This document shows, piece after piece, positions 51,487-63,744 of a stretch of DNA of 64,000 nt. The translations under genes and the position numbers were made by a program. Numbering within the stretch: the first letter of the stretch is position 1; the number at the start of each line of letters is the position of its first letter. The notes beneath the pieces were generated by a model that worked only from the letters and a program-made list of their open reading frames with translations, made no database searches and was not told the DNA's origin. Origin of the DNA: Saccharothrix australiensis (GTDB lineage Bacteria > Actinomycetota > Actinomycetes > Mycobacteriales > Pseudonocardiaceae); contig NZ_RBXO01000001.1 of assembly GCF_003634935.1 (NCBI RefSeq), positions 124,001-188,000 of the forward strand, in the 5' to 3' direction.

Positions 51487-52899
51487 ATGGACCGTTCAGC
51501 GCTGACCCGTACCGTCCGCGGCCTCTGGGACGACGACATCCTCCCGAGCCTGTCCGATCTGGTCGCGGTGCCCGCGATCTCACCCGCGTTCGACCCGGCC
51601 TGGGAGGAGCACGGCCACCTCGCCGCCGCCGTCGAGCACGTGCGGGCCTGGCTCGCCGACCGCGACCTCCCCGGCGCCACGATCGAGGTGGTGCGGCTGG
51701 CGGGCCGCACGCCGCTGCTGCTGGTCGACGTGCCCGCCACGGGCGCGACGACGGACACCGTGCTGCTCTACGGCCACCTGGACAAGCAGCCGCCGGTGGC
51801 GAACTGGTCCGAGGGCCTGGGCCCGTGGACGCCGGTCGTGCGCGACGGGCGGCTCTACGGCCGGGGCGCGGCCGACGACGGCTACTCGGGTTACGCGGCG
51901 ATCGCGGCCGTCGAGGCGGTGCGCGCGGCGGGCGGCGAGCACGCCCGGTGCGTCGTGCTGCTGGAGACCGGCGAGGAGTCCGGCAGCCCGGACCTGCCCG
52001 CCTACCTGGAGCACCTGCGGCCCCGGCTCGGCGACGTGTCGCTGGTGGTGTGCCTGGACTCGGGCGGCAGCGACTACGACCGGATGTGGCTGACCACGTC
52101 GCTGCGCGGGCTGGTGCAGGTGACGATGACCGTGCGGGTGCTGGAGAGCGGCATGCACTCGGGCATGGCCAGCGGCATCGTGCCGAGCTCGTTCCGGATC
52201 GCCCGGCGGCTGCTGGACCGGCTGGAGGACTCCGCGACCGGCGAGGTGCTGATCCCCGAGATGCACGTCGAGGTGCCCGCGAACCGGGTCGCCGAGGTGC
52301 GCCAGGCCGTCGCCAGCGCGCCGGGCGTCCAGGTCGGCACGGTGCCGTGGGCGGCGGGCACGCGGCCGGTCGCCTCGGACGAGGTCGAGCTGGCGCTGAA
52401 CGCGGGCTGGCGGCCCACGCTGTCGGTCACCGGCGCGGACGGCCTGCCCGCGCCGGACGACGCGGGCAACGTGCTCCGGCCGTTCACGACGCTCGTGCTG
52501 AGCTTCCGGCTGCCGCCGACCGCCGACGCCGCGGCGTCCGTCGAGGCCGTGCGGCAGCGGCTGACCACGGACGTGCCCTACGGCGCGGTGGTCGAGCTGA
52601 GCCGGGTCGAGCACGCCGACGGCTGGAACGCGCCGGAACTCGCGCCGTGGCTGCGGGACACGCTGGACCGCGTCGGCGAGGACGTGTTCGACGCGCCGTG
52701 GCGGACCGTGTCGCTGGGCGGCTCGATCCCGTTCATGGGGCTGCTGCACGAGGCGTACCCGGACGCGCAGTTCCTGGTGACGGGCGCGGTCGGGCCGGAC
52801 AGCAACTGCCACGTGCCGGACGAGTGGCTGCACCTCGCGCACGCCGCGCGGGTGACCGAGGCCGTGGCGGTGGTGCTGGACGCGCACACCCGCCGGTGA
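51487..52899 (+). CDS. M20-family dipeptidase/metallopeptidase
   Basis: 470 residues. Zn-ligand motifs: LLYGHLDKQPP (His), GRGAADDGYSGYAAI (bridging Asp), LLETGEESGSPD (general base Glu and Glu ligand), VVCLDSGGSD (Asp) and a late SNCHVPDEW (His). This is the two-zinc M20 site. The dimerisation domain lies between about 200 and 330. It hydrolyses dipeptides or acylated amino acids; the specificity is unknown. No signal peptide is seen, so it is cytoplasmic. Confidence 0.93.
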   Translation: MDRSALTRTVRGLWDDDILPSLSDLVAVPAISPAFDPAWEEHGHLAAAVEHVRAWLADRDLPGATIEVVRLAGRTPLLLVDVPATGATTDTVLLYGHLDKQPPVANWSEGLGPWTPVVRDGRLYGRGAADDGYSGYAAIAAVEAVRAAGGEHARCVVLLETGEESGSPDLPAYLEHLRPRLGDVSLVVCLDSGGSDYDRMWLTTSLRGLVQVTMTVRVLESGMHSGMASGIVPSSFRIARRLLDRLEDSATGEVLIPEMHVEVPANRVAEVRQAVASAPGVQVGTVPWAAGTRPVASDEVELALNAGWRPTLSVTGADGLPAPDDAGNVLRPFTTLVLSFRLPPTADAAASVEAVRQRLTTDVPYGAVVELSRVEHADGWNAPELAPWLRDTLDRVGEDVFDAPWRTVSLGGSIPFMGLLHEAYPDAQFLVTGAVGPDSNCHVPDEWLHLAHAARVTEAVAVVLDAHTRR

Positions 52900-53026
52900 G
52901 GCGGCGCACCCGACCGGGTTCCCGCAGCTCAGGGTGCATACCCGCCACGGCGCCGGGTACACCCGGAAGTGCGCTGCACCCGGTGGGGTGTGCCCCTGAC
53001 CCGTCGGTAACCGCTTTACTGGATCG

Positions 53027-55720
<2,694 letters not shown>

Positions 55721-55878
55721 TCTACCGCAACCATCTGGACATCTTTCAGTCAAATCGACCGTGTGACGCAAGATTCATGCGTGCGGCGGGGCTGTAACAC
55801 TGATGTGCTGTGCACCACGTCACCCAGGTGGCAGTATGCCGAGCACTCGACCGACACAGTGACGAGGAGTGACCCGCC
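55721..55878. promoter_or_regulatory. Promoter region of the amino-acid ABC operon
   Basis: AT-richer 158 bp containing a -10-like TATGCC (near 55835) and a GAGGAG ribosome site before GTG 55879. Confidence 0.4.
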
Positions 55879-56691
55879 GTGGCCCGTCGTACCAGGAACG
55901 CAGCGCTCGCCCTGCTACCCGTGCTCGCGCTGGCCGCGTCGGCGTGCGCGACCAAGGTCAACACCGGCTCGTCGGACGGTGGTTCGGGCATCAGCCTCGT
56001 CAAGAGCGGCAAGCTGGTCACCTGCACCCACCTGTCCTACAAGCCCTTCCAGTTCAGCGAGGGCGAGAAGACCGTCGGCTTCGACGTCGACCTGGTGGAC
56101 CTGGTGGCGAAGGACCTCGGGGTCGCGCAGGAGATCTTCGACACGCCGTTCGAGACCATCACCTCCGGCGAGGTCTTCAACACCAACAAGTGCGACCTCG
56201 CGGCGGCCGGCATGACGATCAAGCCGGAGCGCGCGGAGGCGATCGACTTCTCCGAGCCGTACTTCGACGCCAAGCAGGCGCTGCTGGTGAAGAAGGACTC
56301 GCCGGTCAAGGGCCTCGGTGACCTCCGGGGCAAGAAGGTCGGCGTCCAGCTGGAGACGACCGGCGAGATCTACGCCAACGAGAAGTCCGCCGAGTTCGGC
56401 TACACCGTCGTCCAGTTCGAGGACCTGCCGCTGATGCAGACCGCCGTGCGCACCGGCGCGGTCGAGGCGGCCATCAACGACGACCTCGTGCTCCGGGACT
56501 ACGTCAAGGAGTTCCCGGACACCGCGGTCACCGCCGAGTTCGACACGAACGAGCGCTACGGCATCGGCATGAAGAAGGGCAACACCGCCCTCAAGGCGAA
56601 GGTCGACGCGGTCCTCAAGAAGGCCAAGGACAGCGGCGAGTACGACACCATCTACGAGAAGTGGTTCGGCAAGAAGCCGCCGAAGAAGTAG
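55879..56691 (+). CDS. Polar amino-acid ABC transporter, substrate-binding lipoprotein
   Basis: 270 residues. The signal peptide ends in a lipobox (LALAASAC). The SBP_bac_3 fold follows: GKLVTCTHLSYKPFQFSEGE, FDVDLVDLVAKDLG, CDLAAAGMTIKPERAEAIDF, then RYGIGMKKGNTALK. It binds glutamate, glutamine or a related polar amino acid outside the membrane. The gene precedes its permease and ATPase genes, with a strong hairpin after it. Confidence 0.9.
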   Translation: MARRTRNAALALLPVLALAASACATKVNTGSSDGGSGISLVKSGKLVTCTHLSYKPFQFSEGEKTVGFDVDLVDLVAKDLGVAQEIFDTPFETITSGEVFNTNKCDLAAAGMTIKPERAEAIDFSEPYFDAKQALLVKKDSPVKGLGDLRGKKVGVQLETTGEIYANEKSAEFGYTVVQFEDLPLMQTAVRTGAVEAAINDDLVLRDYVKEFPDTAVTAEFDTNERYGIGMKKGNTALKAKVDAVLKKAKDSGEYDTIYEKWFGKKPPKK

Positions 56692-56703
56692 TCGGCTTTC
56701 ACC

Positions 56704-56737
56704 GCGGGGCCGGTGCTCGACGCAGCGCCGGCCCCGC
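56704..56737 (+). terminator. Attenuating hairpin between SBP and permease genes
   Basis: A 14-bp stem (56704-56717 with 56724-56737, one wobble) with a 6-nt loop. Such intra-operon hairpins raise binding protein over transporter. Confidence 0.65.
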
Positions 56738-56768
56738 CCCTTGTCCCCACTCCCCGCGAGGTATCGAC

Positions 56769-57581
56769 ATGGCACTCTCCAAGCGACAACGGGCGAAGGT
56801 GTTCCGGGGCGCCCAGTACGCGCTGCTGGTCGTGGCCGCCGCCGCCCTGGCGCTGTTCGCCGACTGGGGCGAGATCAAGCGCGCGTTCTTCAACCTCGAC
56901 ACCGCGGCGGCGATGTTCCCCAGCGCCATCACGGTGGCGTTGAAGAACACCGTCATCTACACCGCGCTCGGCTTCGCGTTCGGCCTGCTGCTCGGCCTGG
57001 TGCTGGCGCTGATGAAGCTGTCGCCGGTCGCGCCGTACCGGTGGCTGGCCACCATCTACATCGAGTTCTTCCGCGGCATCCCCGCGCTGCTGGTGTTCAT
57101 CGCGGTCAGCTTCGGCGTGCCGCTGGCGTTCGGCATCCAGTTCGACATCTACTCCACGGTGATGCTGGCGCTGGGCATCGTCGGCGCCGCCTACATGGCC
57201 GAGACGATCCGCGCGGGCATCCAGGCGGTGCCCAAGGGCCAGCTGGAGGCGGCCCGCTCGCTGGGCATGTCGCAGGGCCGCACGCTGGTCACGGTCGTGA
57301 TACCGCAGGCGTTCCGGATCATCCTGCCGCCGCTGACCAACGAGCTGATCATGCTCACCAAGGACTCGTCGCTGATCTACATCATCGGCTTGGCGCGCGA
57401 GCAGTACGAGCTGACCAAGTTCGGCCGCGAGACGTTGAGCCGGTCGCCGTCGCTGACCCCGATCCTGGTGGTCGGCCTGTGCTACCTGCTCATCACGTTG
57501 CCGCTGGGCCACCTGTCGCGGTACCTGGAGCGGCGCACCGGCGGGCGCAAGGTGCGCATGCCGGAATCGACGGAGGTGTAG
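56769..57581 (+). CDS. Polar amino-acid ABC transporter permease
   Basis: 270 residues with about five helices and the His/Glu/Gln permease motif ([58 protein letters not shown]). The EAA loop is complete. The partner ATPase is 4 nt downstream. Confidence 0.92.
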   Translation: MALSKRQRAKVFRGAQYALLVVAAAALALFADWGEIKRAFFNLDTAAAMFPSAITVALKNTVIYTALGFAFGLLLGLVLALMKLSPVAPYRWLATIYIEFFRGIPALLVFIAVSFGVPLAFGIQFDIYSTVMLALGIVGAAYMAETIRAGIQAVPKGQLEAARSLGMSQGRTLVTVVIPQAFRIILPPLTNELIMLTKDSSLIYIIGLAREQYELTKFGRETLSRSPSLTPILVVGLCYLLITLPLGHLSRYLERRTGGRKVRMPESTEV

Positions 57582-57585
57582 GTCC

Positions 57586-58368
57586 ATGACCGCTGCAACC
57601 GAGGCCCCGGACGGCCTGGCCGTCGAGATCACCGGGCTGGCGAAGTCGTTCGGGTCGCTGGAGGTGCTCAAGGGCATCGACCTCTCGGTCCGGCGCGGTG
57701 ACGTGGTGTGCGTCATCGGGCCCTCCGGCTCGGGCAAGTCGACGCTGCTGCGGTGCGTGAACCTGCTGGAGGAGCCCAGCGCGGGCCGGATCGTCGTCAA
57801 CGGGGTCGAGCTGACCCACCCGGACGTGGACATCGACCGGGCGCGGACCGGCATCGGGATGGTGTTCCAGGGCTTCAACCTGTTCTCGCACCTGAACGTC
57901 CTGAACAACCTGACCGTCGCGCAGCGCAAGGTGCTCAAGCGCTCGCCCGACGAGGCGCAGCGGATCGCGCTGCGCAACCTGGAGCGCGTCGGGCTGTCGG
58001 AGAAGGTCGACGCCATGCCCGCGCAGCTGTCCGGCGGGCAGCAGCAGCGGGTGGCGATCGCGCGGGCGCTGTCGATGGAGCCGTCGGTGATGCTGTTCGA
58101 CGAGCCGACCTCGGCGCTGGACCCCGAACTGGTGGGCGACGTGCTGGGCGTGATGCGGCAGCTCGCCGACGAGGGGATGACGATGCTCGTGGTGACGCAC
58201 GAGATGCAGTTCGCGCGCGAGGTGGCCGACCGGGTGCTGTTCGTGGACGGCGGGCTCGTGGTCGAGGAGGGCCCGGCGGAGCAGGTCATCGGCGACCCGC
58301 GGCACGAGCGGACGAAGTCGTTCCTGGCGCGCGTGCTGAACCCGACCCACCAGGGGCCCGGCGCCTGA
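57586..58368 (+). CDS. Polar amino-acid ABC transporter ATPase (GlnQ-like)
   Basis: 260 residues: Walker [11 protein letters not shown]-loop [14 protein letters not shown], signature [15 protein letters not shown], Walker [17 protein letters not shown]-loop VVTHEMQFA. It powers uptake by the preceding permease. Confidence 0.95.
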   Translation: MTAATEAPDGLAVEITGLAKSFGSLEVLKGIDLSVRRGDVVCVIGPSGSGKSTLLRCVNLLEEPSAGRIVVNGVELTHPDVDIDRARTGIGMVFQGFNLFSHLNVLNNLTVAQRKVLKRSPDEAQRIALRNLERVGLSEKVDAMPAQLSGGQQQRVAIARALSMEPSVMLFDEPTSALDPELVGDVLGVMRQLADEGMTMLVVTHEMQFAREVADRVLFVDGGLVVEEGPAEQVIGDPRHERTKSFLARVLNPTHQGPGA

Positions 58369-58374
58369 CGGCCG

Positions 58375-58394
58375 GGGCGGTCGCCGGACCGCCC
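58375..58394 (+). terminator. Short hairpin after the ABC operon
   Basis: An 8-bp stem (58375-58382 with 58387-58394) with a 4-nt loop in a GC-rich stretch. Confidence 0.4.
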
Positions 58395-58488
58395 GCCGGG
58401 CGCGCGGCCGGGCGGTTCGGCACCGGATGGGCGGCGTTTTGGCGCGTTTCCTTGCGGGCACGGCGTCCGAACCCCCATTGTCGATCAC

Positions 58489-60633
58489 ATGACGGAGACG
58501 GGCGCGCGGGGGCTGGACGTGTTCGACCCCAGTCCTCCGCGCGCCTACCGGATGCCGGCGGCGGACGTCCTGCGCGGGCTCGGGGAGGCCGAGGGCGGGT
58601 GGCTGCTGCCCCGCCGGAAGCCGAACGTGCCGCCCGTCATCCGGGTCGCGGACAAGTTCCTCACCGGACCGCTCGACCTGCGCGCGGTGGAGCTGAACTA
58701 CCTGCTGGAGTTCGTCCGCTGCCGGTTCGAGGAGCCGCCCGACCTGCGGCAGGGCAAGCTGGCCGGCATCGAGTTCGCCGAGTGCCGGCTGCCCGGCCTG
58801 CTGGCCCGCAACCTCAACAGCGCCAACGAGGTGTCGCTCGCGGGCAGCACCGTCGAGGGCCTGGTGGACCTCACCGACGCCGACATCGCCGCGTCCCTGT
58901 CGCTGCGCGACAGCGTCCTGCGCGCGCCGGGCGGCGTGGCGCTCCAGGCGGACCGCGTGAAGCTGGCGGGCGCGCTGCTGGGCCAGCGGGTGTCCGTCGC
59001 GGGTGAGCTGCGGCTGGCCAGCGCCCACGTCGGCGGCTACGGCAACTTCACGGGCGCCACCCTCGACAACCCCGCGGGCTACGCGGTGCGGGCCACGAAC
59101 TGCCACGTCGGCGGGAGCCTGCTGCTGAACAACACCACGATCCGCGGCACGGTCCTGCTGGCCAGCGCGCGGGTCGAGTCGGAGCTGACGCTGCGCGCGG
59201 CGGTGGTGACGGACGGCCGCGAGGAGGAGGAAGCCGCGCTCGACCCGCACGCCGACCCCACGTCGACCGTCGTGCTGGACCGCGTCACGGTCGGCGGCGA
59301 CGTGCACCTGGACCGCGGTTTCAGCGGCGCGGGCACCGTCCGGATGGTCAACGCGGCGCTCGGCGGGACGCTGTCGCTGTCCGGCGGCCGGTTCGACGCC
59401 CGCCAGGCGCCCGAGGACAACGACCCGACCGGCCACGGCCGGGCCCTGCACCTGGACGGCGCGCGGATCGGCGGCGACATCGTCGGGCGGCGGGCCCACG
59501 TGCGCGGCCAGGTGCGGATGGTCGACCTCCAGGTCAAGGGCAGCCTCACGCTCGACGGGTCCAGGCTGGACAACCCGCGCGCCGACGCCGTGCTGGGCAA
59601 CCGCTCGCACATCGGCAGCAACCTCACCCTCCGCGAGGTGGAGGTGGCGGGCGGGGTGGAGCTGCGCGGCGTCCGCATCGGCGCGAACCTCGACCTGCGC
59701 GGCAGCCGCATCACCCGACCCGGCCGGTACCGGCACATGGCGGCGGGCAAGCCGTCGCTGGACGTCGGCGGCGCGGTCATCGGCCGCGACCTGATCTGCG
59801 CGCGCGGCGCGAAGGAGTTCGTCGCGCACGGCGGTGTGCGGGCCCGGCGGGCGCAGGTCGGGCGGATGGCGAACTTCGCGGGCTCGGTGCTCGGCGACAA
59901 GCTGGACAGCCACGCGCTGAACCTGCTCGGCCTCCAGGTGCAGGAGCTGGTGCTGACGCCGATCAGCCCGCCGCGCGGCGACGTGACGCTGCGCCAGGTG
60001 CGCTGCACGTCGCTGGACGACAACGAGGCGTTCTGGGCCGCCACGGGCTGGATCGACCTGGAGGAGTTCCGCTACGACTCGCTGCGCCACCCCATCGACC
60101 TGCGCGACGACGACGAGGTCGACCGCCGCCTGCGGTGGCTCCGGCAGGCCATGCGGCGCACCTACCGGCCGGGGCCCTACGACCAGTTCGCCGAGATGCT
60201 GCGGGCGTGCGGCAACGACGAGCACGCCTCGACCGTGCTGGTGGAGAAGCAGCGGCTGCGGTTCCGGGCGCTGGCCGAGGGCAGGCGCTGGCTGCGACCG
60301 CTGGTGCTGCTGTGGAGCTGGCTCCAGCGCAGCATGGTGGGCTACGGGTACCGGCCGGCGCGGGCGCTGGCGTGGCTGGTCGTGTCGTGGGTGCTGGGCA
60401 GCGTCTGGTTCACCGTGGCCGGGCCGCTGGAGGTCATCAACTCCGACGACCGCCTCTCGTGGCACGCGTGGCTCTACACGATCGACCTGGTGGTGCCGAT
60501 CGTGGACCTGGGCAACAAGAACCGGTGGCAGACCTCCGGCGTCTCGCAGTGGATCGCGGCGGGGCTGATCGTCACGGGGTGGGTGCTGGCGACGACGGTC
60601 GCGGCGGGCCTCGGGCGGCTGCTCAAGCGGTAG
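58489..60633 (+). CDS. Large beta-helix protein with C-terminal membrane pair
   Basis: 714 residues. About residues 60-480 form a right-handed beta-helix of irregular repeats (GSLLLNNTTIRGTVLLASAR, VGGDVHLDRGFSGAG, GGDIVGRRAHVRGQVRMVDL) like pentapeptide/bactofilin folds. A helical linker (LRWLRQAMRRTYRPGPYDQF, then EMLRACGNDEHA) leads to YGYRPARALAWLVVSWVLGS, a loop with LYTIDLVVPIVDLGNKN and a last helix. This matches a Streptomyces family often misnamed oxidoreductase. The pore-like loop between two helices suggests a channel or scaffold; this is not proven. The gene stands alone. Confidence 0.8.
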   Translation: MTETGARGLDVFDPSPPRAYRMPAADVLRGLGEAEGGWLLPRRKPNVPPVIRVADKFLTGPLDLRAVELNYLLEFVRCRFEEPPDLRQGKLAGIEFAECRLPGLLARNLNSANEVSLAGSTVEGLVDLTDADIAASLSLRDSVLRAPGGVALQADRVKLAGALLGQRVSVAGELRLASAHVGGYGNFTGATLDNPAGYAVRATNCHVGGSLLLNNTTIRGTVLLASARVESELTLRAAVVTDGREEEEAALDPHADPTSTVVLDRVTVGGDVHLDRGFSGAGTVRMVNAALGGTLSLSGGRFDARQAPEDNDPTGHGRALHLDGARIGGDIVGRRAHVRGQVRMVDLQVKGSLTLDGSRLDNPRADAVLGNRSHIGSNLTLREVEVAGGVELRGVRIGANLDLRGSRITRPGRYRHMAAGKPSLDVGGAVIGRDLICARGAKEFVAHGGVRARRAQVGRMANFAGSVLGDKLDSHALNLLGLQVQELVLTPISPPRGDVTLRQVRCTSLDDNEAFWAATGWIDLEEFRYDSLRHPIDLRDDDEVDRRLRWLRQAMRRTYRPGPYDQFAEMLRACGNDEHASTVLVEKQRLRFRALAEGRRWLRPLVLLWSWLQRSMVGYGYRPARALAWLVVSWVLGSVWFTVAGPLEVINSDDRLSWHAWLYTIDLVVPIVDLGNKNRWQTSGVSQWIAAGLIVTGWVLATTVAAGLGRLLKR

Positions 60634-60655
60634 CCGCCGCGCCGCCCGCGTGACC

Positions 60656-60661
60656 TAGGGT
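60656..60661 (+). promoter_or_regulatory. -10 element of the ROK kinase gene
   Basis: TAGGGT lies 6 nt before GTG 60668; leaderless. Confidence 0.55.
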
Positions 60662-60667
60662 GCTCGT

Positions 60668-61573
60668 GTGACGGACTCGGTGCTGGCACTGGACATCGGC
60701 GGCACCAAGGTCGCCGGTGGGCTGGTGGACCGGAGCGGCGGGGTGCGGCGGGCGGTGCGGGTCGCGACGCCGACCGGGGACGCCGAGCGGACGTGGCGGG
60801 CCGTCGTCGACGTCGTCGAGCAGGTGCTCGCCGGCGAGCCGGTCGCGGGCGTCGGCATCGCGTGCGCGGGTCCGGTGGACGCCGCCGCGGGCACCGCGAG
60901 CCCGATCAACGTCCCGGCCTGGCGGGGGTTCCCGCTGCGCGACCGGGTGTCGGCGCTGCTGCCGGGCGTGCCGGTCGAGCTGGCGGGTGACGGCGCGTGC
61001 ATGGCGCTGGGCGAGCACTGGCTGGGCGCGGGGCGCGGCAGCCGGTTCATGGTCGGGCTGGTCGTGTCGACGGGGGTCGGCGGTGGGCTCGTGCTGGGCG
61101 GGCGGCCGTTCGGCGGGCGCACCGGCAACGCCGGGCACATCGGGCACGTCGTCGTGGAACCGGACGGTGCGGACTGCACGTGCGGCGGGCGGGGCTGCGC
61201 GGAGACCGTGGCGGGCGGGCCGCGCATGGTGGCGTGGGCGCGGCGGCAGGGCTGGCAGGGACCGGAGCACGCGGACGCGGCGCACCTCGCGGCGGCGGCG
61301 CTGAGCGGTGAGGAGCTGCCGAGGGCGGCGTTCGAGCGGGCGGGGCGCGCGGTGGGGCTGGCCATCGCGGCGACGGCGGCGCTGTGCGACCTCGACCTGG
61401 CGGTGGTCGGCGGCGGTGTGGCGCAGGCCGGCGAGCTGCTGTTCGAGCCGATCCGCCGCACCATCGCCACGCACAGCGGTCTGTCCTTCGTGGACGGATT
61501 GCGCGTCGAGCCCGCGCGGCTCGGTGGTCAGGCCGGGCTGGTCGGCGCGGCGGCCCTGGTGCTCCAGTCTTAA
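60668..61573 (+). CDS. ROK-family sugar kinase
   Basis: 301 residues. Phosphate-1 loop LALDIGGTKVAGGL, catalytic-site segment ELAGDGACMALGEHWLGAG, GTGVGGG-like STGVGGGLVLGG. The ROK zinc signature is complete: GHIGHV then CTCGGRGCAETVAGG. It probably phosphorylates glucose or an N-acetylhexosamine; no HTH, so it is an enzyme and not a repressor. GTG start. Confidence 0.9.
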   Translation: MTDSVLALDIGGTKVAGGLVDRSGGVRRAVRVATPTGDAERTWRAVVDVVEQVLAGEPVAGVGIACAGPVDAAAGTASPINVPAWRGFPLRDRVSALLPGVPVELAGDGACMALGEHWLGAGRGSRFMVGLVVSTGVGGGLVLGGRPFGGRTGNAGHIGHVVVEPDGADCTCGGRGCAETVAGGPRMVAWARRQGWQGPEHADAAHLAAAALSGEELPRAAFERAGRAVGLAIAATAALCDLDLAVVGGGVAQAGELLFEPIRRTIATHSGLSFVDGLRVEPARLGGQAGLVGAAALVLQS

Positions 61574-61617
61574 CGTTCCGACGCGCGCCAAGAGCATTGC
61601 GTGGTTCGTCTTTTGAA
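61574..61617. other. Left flank of the inverted-repeat element
   Basis: Short spacer after the ROK gene, ending in GAA. The same three bases follow the element at 62016-62018, a possible 3-bp target duplication. Confidence 0.35.
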
Positions 61618-62015
61618 GCAGCTTGACGGCAGACGGGCAACCACGGACTCAACACGCGCACGGAGCACGCAGGTCCGGGCTCAAGCCGGGAACAGCACGC
61701 AACGGGACCACATCATCGGTGAAATACCCATGCCCTGCCAGGGGACGGCCGCCAACCGGACGCGCCGCCCGCAGGGCAACCCGCCCAGCGTGCCGAGTGG
61801 CGGGGCCGAGAGCCGTCACCGAAGGACCTGAGGGCCACGCGAGTCCATCGGCTGGGGAGGTTGCTCGGCGGGCGGCGCGTTGCGTCCCGGCCGTCCCCTG
61901 GCAGAAGGCTCAACCGGGTGGTGTGGTCCCTTTGCGTAGTGTTCCGCCTTGAGCCCGGACCTGCGTGCTCAAGGCGTGCGTTGAGTCCGTGGTCCCCCTT
62001 CTGCCGTCAAGCTGC
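61618..62015. repeat. 398-bp imperfect inverted-repeat element
   Basis: The outer arms (61618-61711 and 61923-62015) are over 80 percent complementary over about 93 bp, beginning GCAGCTTGACGGCAGA. The inner arms (61735-61781 and 61859-61904) also pair, for example CTGCCAGGGGACGGCCG with its complement. Most of the element is therefore one long hairpin. There is no transposase. It could be a MITE or a large bidirectional terminator between the convergent ROK and symporter genes. Confidence 0.8.
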
Positions 62016-62073
62016 GAAAAAACGCGAAGATGAAGAGTGATCCGCCAACTGTGTAAAAGCTCAAGGGCAAGGG

Positions 62074-63744
62074 TCAGTGGGCGGTGGCCACGGGCTTGAC
62101 GCGGGTGCTGTCCTCGTCGACGTGGTAGTCGTCGCCGTCGGTCTCGTCGGTGCCGTTGAAGACGTGCAGCCGCTTGGCGATCAGCGTCACGAGCACCGCC
62201 ACCACCAGGTTCGCCACCACGGCCACGATACCGACGTAGACCTGCACGGCGGAGCCCGCGAACGGGTGCCAGCCGAACAGCGACAGCTTGTCCAGCGCCA
62301 GCGCGGAACCGGCGAAGTGCGGCCGGCCCGCCGTGACGACCTTGCCCGTGACCTGGTCCTTGATGTCCGGCGTGCTGATGTTGTAGAGCAGCCACATCCC
62401 CCAGCCCATGCCGACGACCCACCCGGCCACCAGGCCGTAGACGTGGAACCACCGGGTGTAGAGGGCGATCGCGACGGCGGGCAGCGTCTGGAGGATCATG
62501 ACGCCGCCGATGAGCTGGAGGTCGATGGAGAACTGCGGGTCGATGAAGACGATGAACGCGACCGCGCCGAACTTCACCACCAGCGAGGCGATCTTGGCCT
62601 GCTTGGCCTCCTGCTTGGGCGTGGCGCCCTTCTTCAGGTACTCCTTGTAGATGTTGCGGGTCCACAGGTTCGCCGCCGCGATGGACATGATCGCCGCCGG
62701 CACGAGCGCGCCGATCCCGATCGCGGCGAACGCGATGCCGGCGAACCAGGACGGGAACTCGTTGCCGAACAGCACCGGGACGATGGTGTTGGTGTCGGCG
62801 CGCCCGGTGGCCTGGTTGGTGATCGGCTTGACGCCCGCGCTGATCGCCACGAAGCCCAGCATCGCCAGCAGGCCCAGCAGCAGCGAGTACGCGGGCAGCG
62901 CGACCATGTTGCGCTTGATGACGTTGCGCCCGCGCGAGGCGAGGATGCCGGTCAGCGAGTGCGGGTAGAGGAACAGCGCCAGCGCGGAGCCGAGCGCGAG
63001 CGTCGCGTACTGGAGCTGGTTGTCGGCATTGAGCAGGATTCCGTCGGACTTCGCCGGCGAGGCGTCGTACTTGGCCTGCGCGGTGTCGAAGATCTGGCCC
63101 CAGCCGCCGAACTTCGCGGGCAGGTAGACCACGGCGACCAGGATCACCACGTAGATCAGGATGTCCTTGACGAACGCGATGAGCGCGGGCGCGCGCAGGC
63201 CCGACTGGTACGTGTACAGCGCGAGGATCACGAACGCGATGAACAGCGGCAGGTGGCCGAGCACGCCGGAGCCGTTGAGCCCCATCGTGCGCAGCACGGC
63301 CTCCAGGCCGACGAGCTGCAACGCGATGTAGGGCATCGTCGCGACGATGCCGGTGATGGCGATCAGCAGCGCCAGCCAGTGCGACCCGTACCGGCCGCGC
63401 ACGAAGTCGGCCGGCGTCACGTAGCCGTGCACGCGCGACACCGACCACATCCGCACCAGCGGCAGGAAGACGATCGGGTAGAGGATGACCGTGTACGGCA
63501 GGGCGAAGAAGCCGGTCGCACCGGCCCCGAACACGAGCGCGGGCACCGCGACGAACGTGTACGCGGTGTAGAGGTCGCCGCCGACCAGGAACCAGGTGAT
63601 CCACGAGCCGAACTTGCGACCGCCCAGCCCCCACTCGTCGAGGTGGTCGAGCGTGTCGCCGGCCCGCCACCGCGCGGCGACGAACCCGAGCACCGTCACC
63701 AGCAGGAACAACGCGCTGAAGACGACCAGTTCGGTCCACTGCAT
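62074..63744 (-). CDS. Sodium:solute symporter (SSS), monocarboxylate type
   Basis: 556 residues with about 13 helices. The N-terminal segment GLGGRKFGSWITWFLVGGDL and the VHGYVTPADFVRGRYG loop fit the MctP/MctC-like group that takes up lactate, pyruvate, acetate or propionate. Na+-site region: FAAIGIGALVPAAIMSIAAA. The hydrophilic tail is acidic. The gene starts directly at the DUF3311 stop (TAG-ATG), as in the usual two-gene unit. Confidence 0.88.
   Translation of the reverse strand: MQWTELVVFSALFLLVTVLGFVAARWRAGDTLDHLDEWGLGGRKFGSWITWFLVGGDLYTAYTFVAVPALVFGAGATGFFALPYTVILYPIVFLPLVRMWSVSRVHGYVTPADFVRGRYGSHWLALLIAITGIVATMPYIALQLVGLEAVLRTMGLNGSGVLGHLPLFIAFVILALYTYQSGLRAPALIAFVKDILIYVVILVAVVYLPAKFGGWGQIFDTAQAKYDASPAKSDGILLNADNQLQYATLALGSALALFLYPHSLTGILASRGRNVIKRNMVALPAYSLLLGLLAMLGFVAISAGVKPITNQATGRADTNTIVPVLFGNEFPSWFAGIAFAAIGIGALVPAAIMSIAAANLWTRNIYKEYLKKGATPKQEAKQAKIASLVVKFGAVAFIVFIDPQFSIDLQLIGGVMILQTLPAVAIALYTRWFHVYGLVAGWVVGMGWGMWLLYNISTPDIKDQVTGKVVTAGRPHFAGSALALDKLSLFGWHPFAGSAVQVYVGIVAVVANLVVAVLVTLIAKRLHVFNGTDETDGDDYHVDEDSTRVKPVATAH

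Noticed and set aside
57493-60465. 990-codon frame antisense to the beta-helix gene
   Set aside because: Low-complexity R/H/Q/P-rich shadow; the sense strand has a coherent protein.
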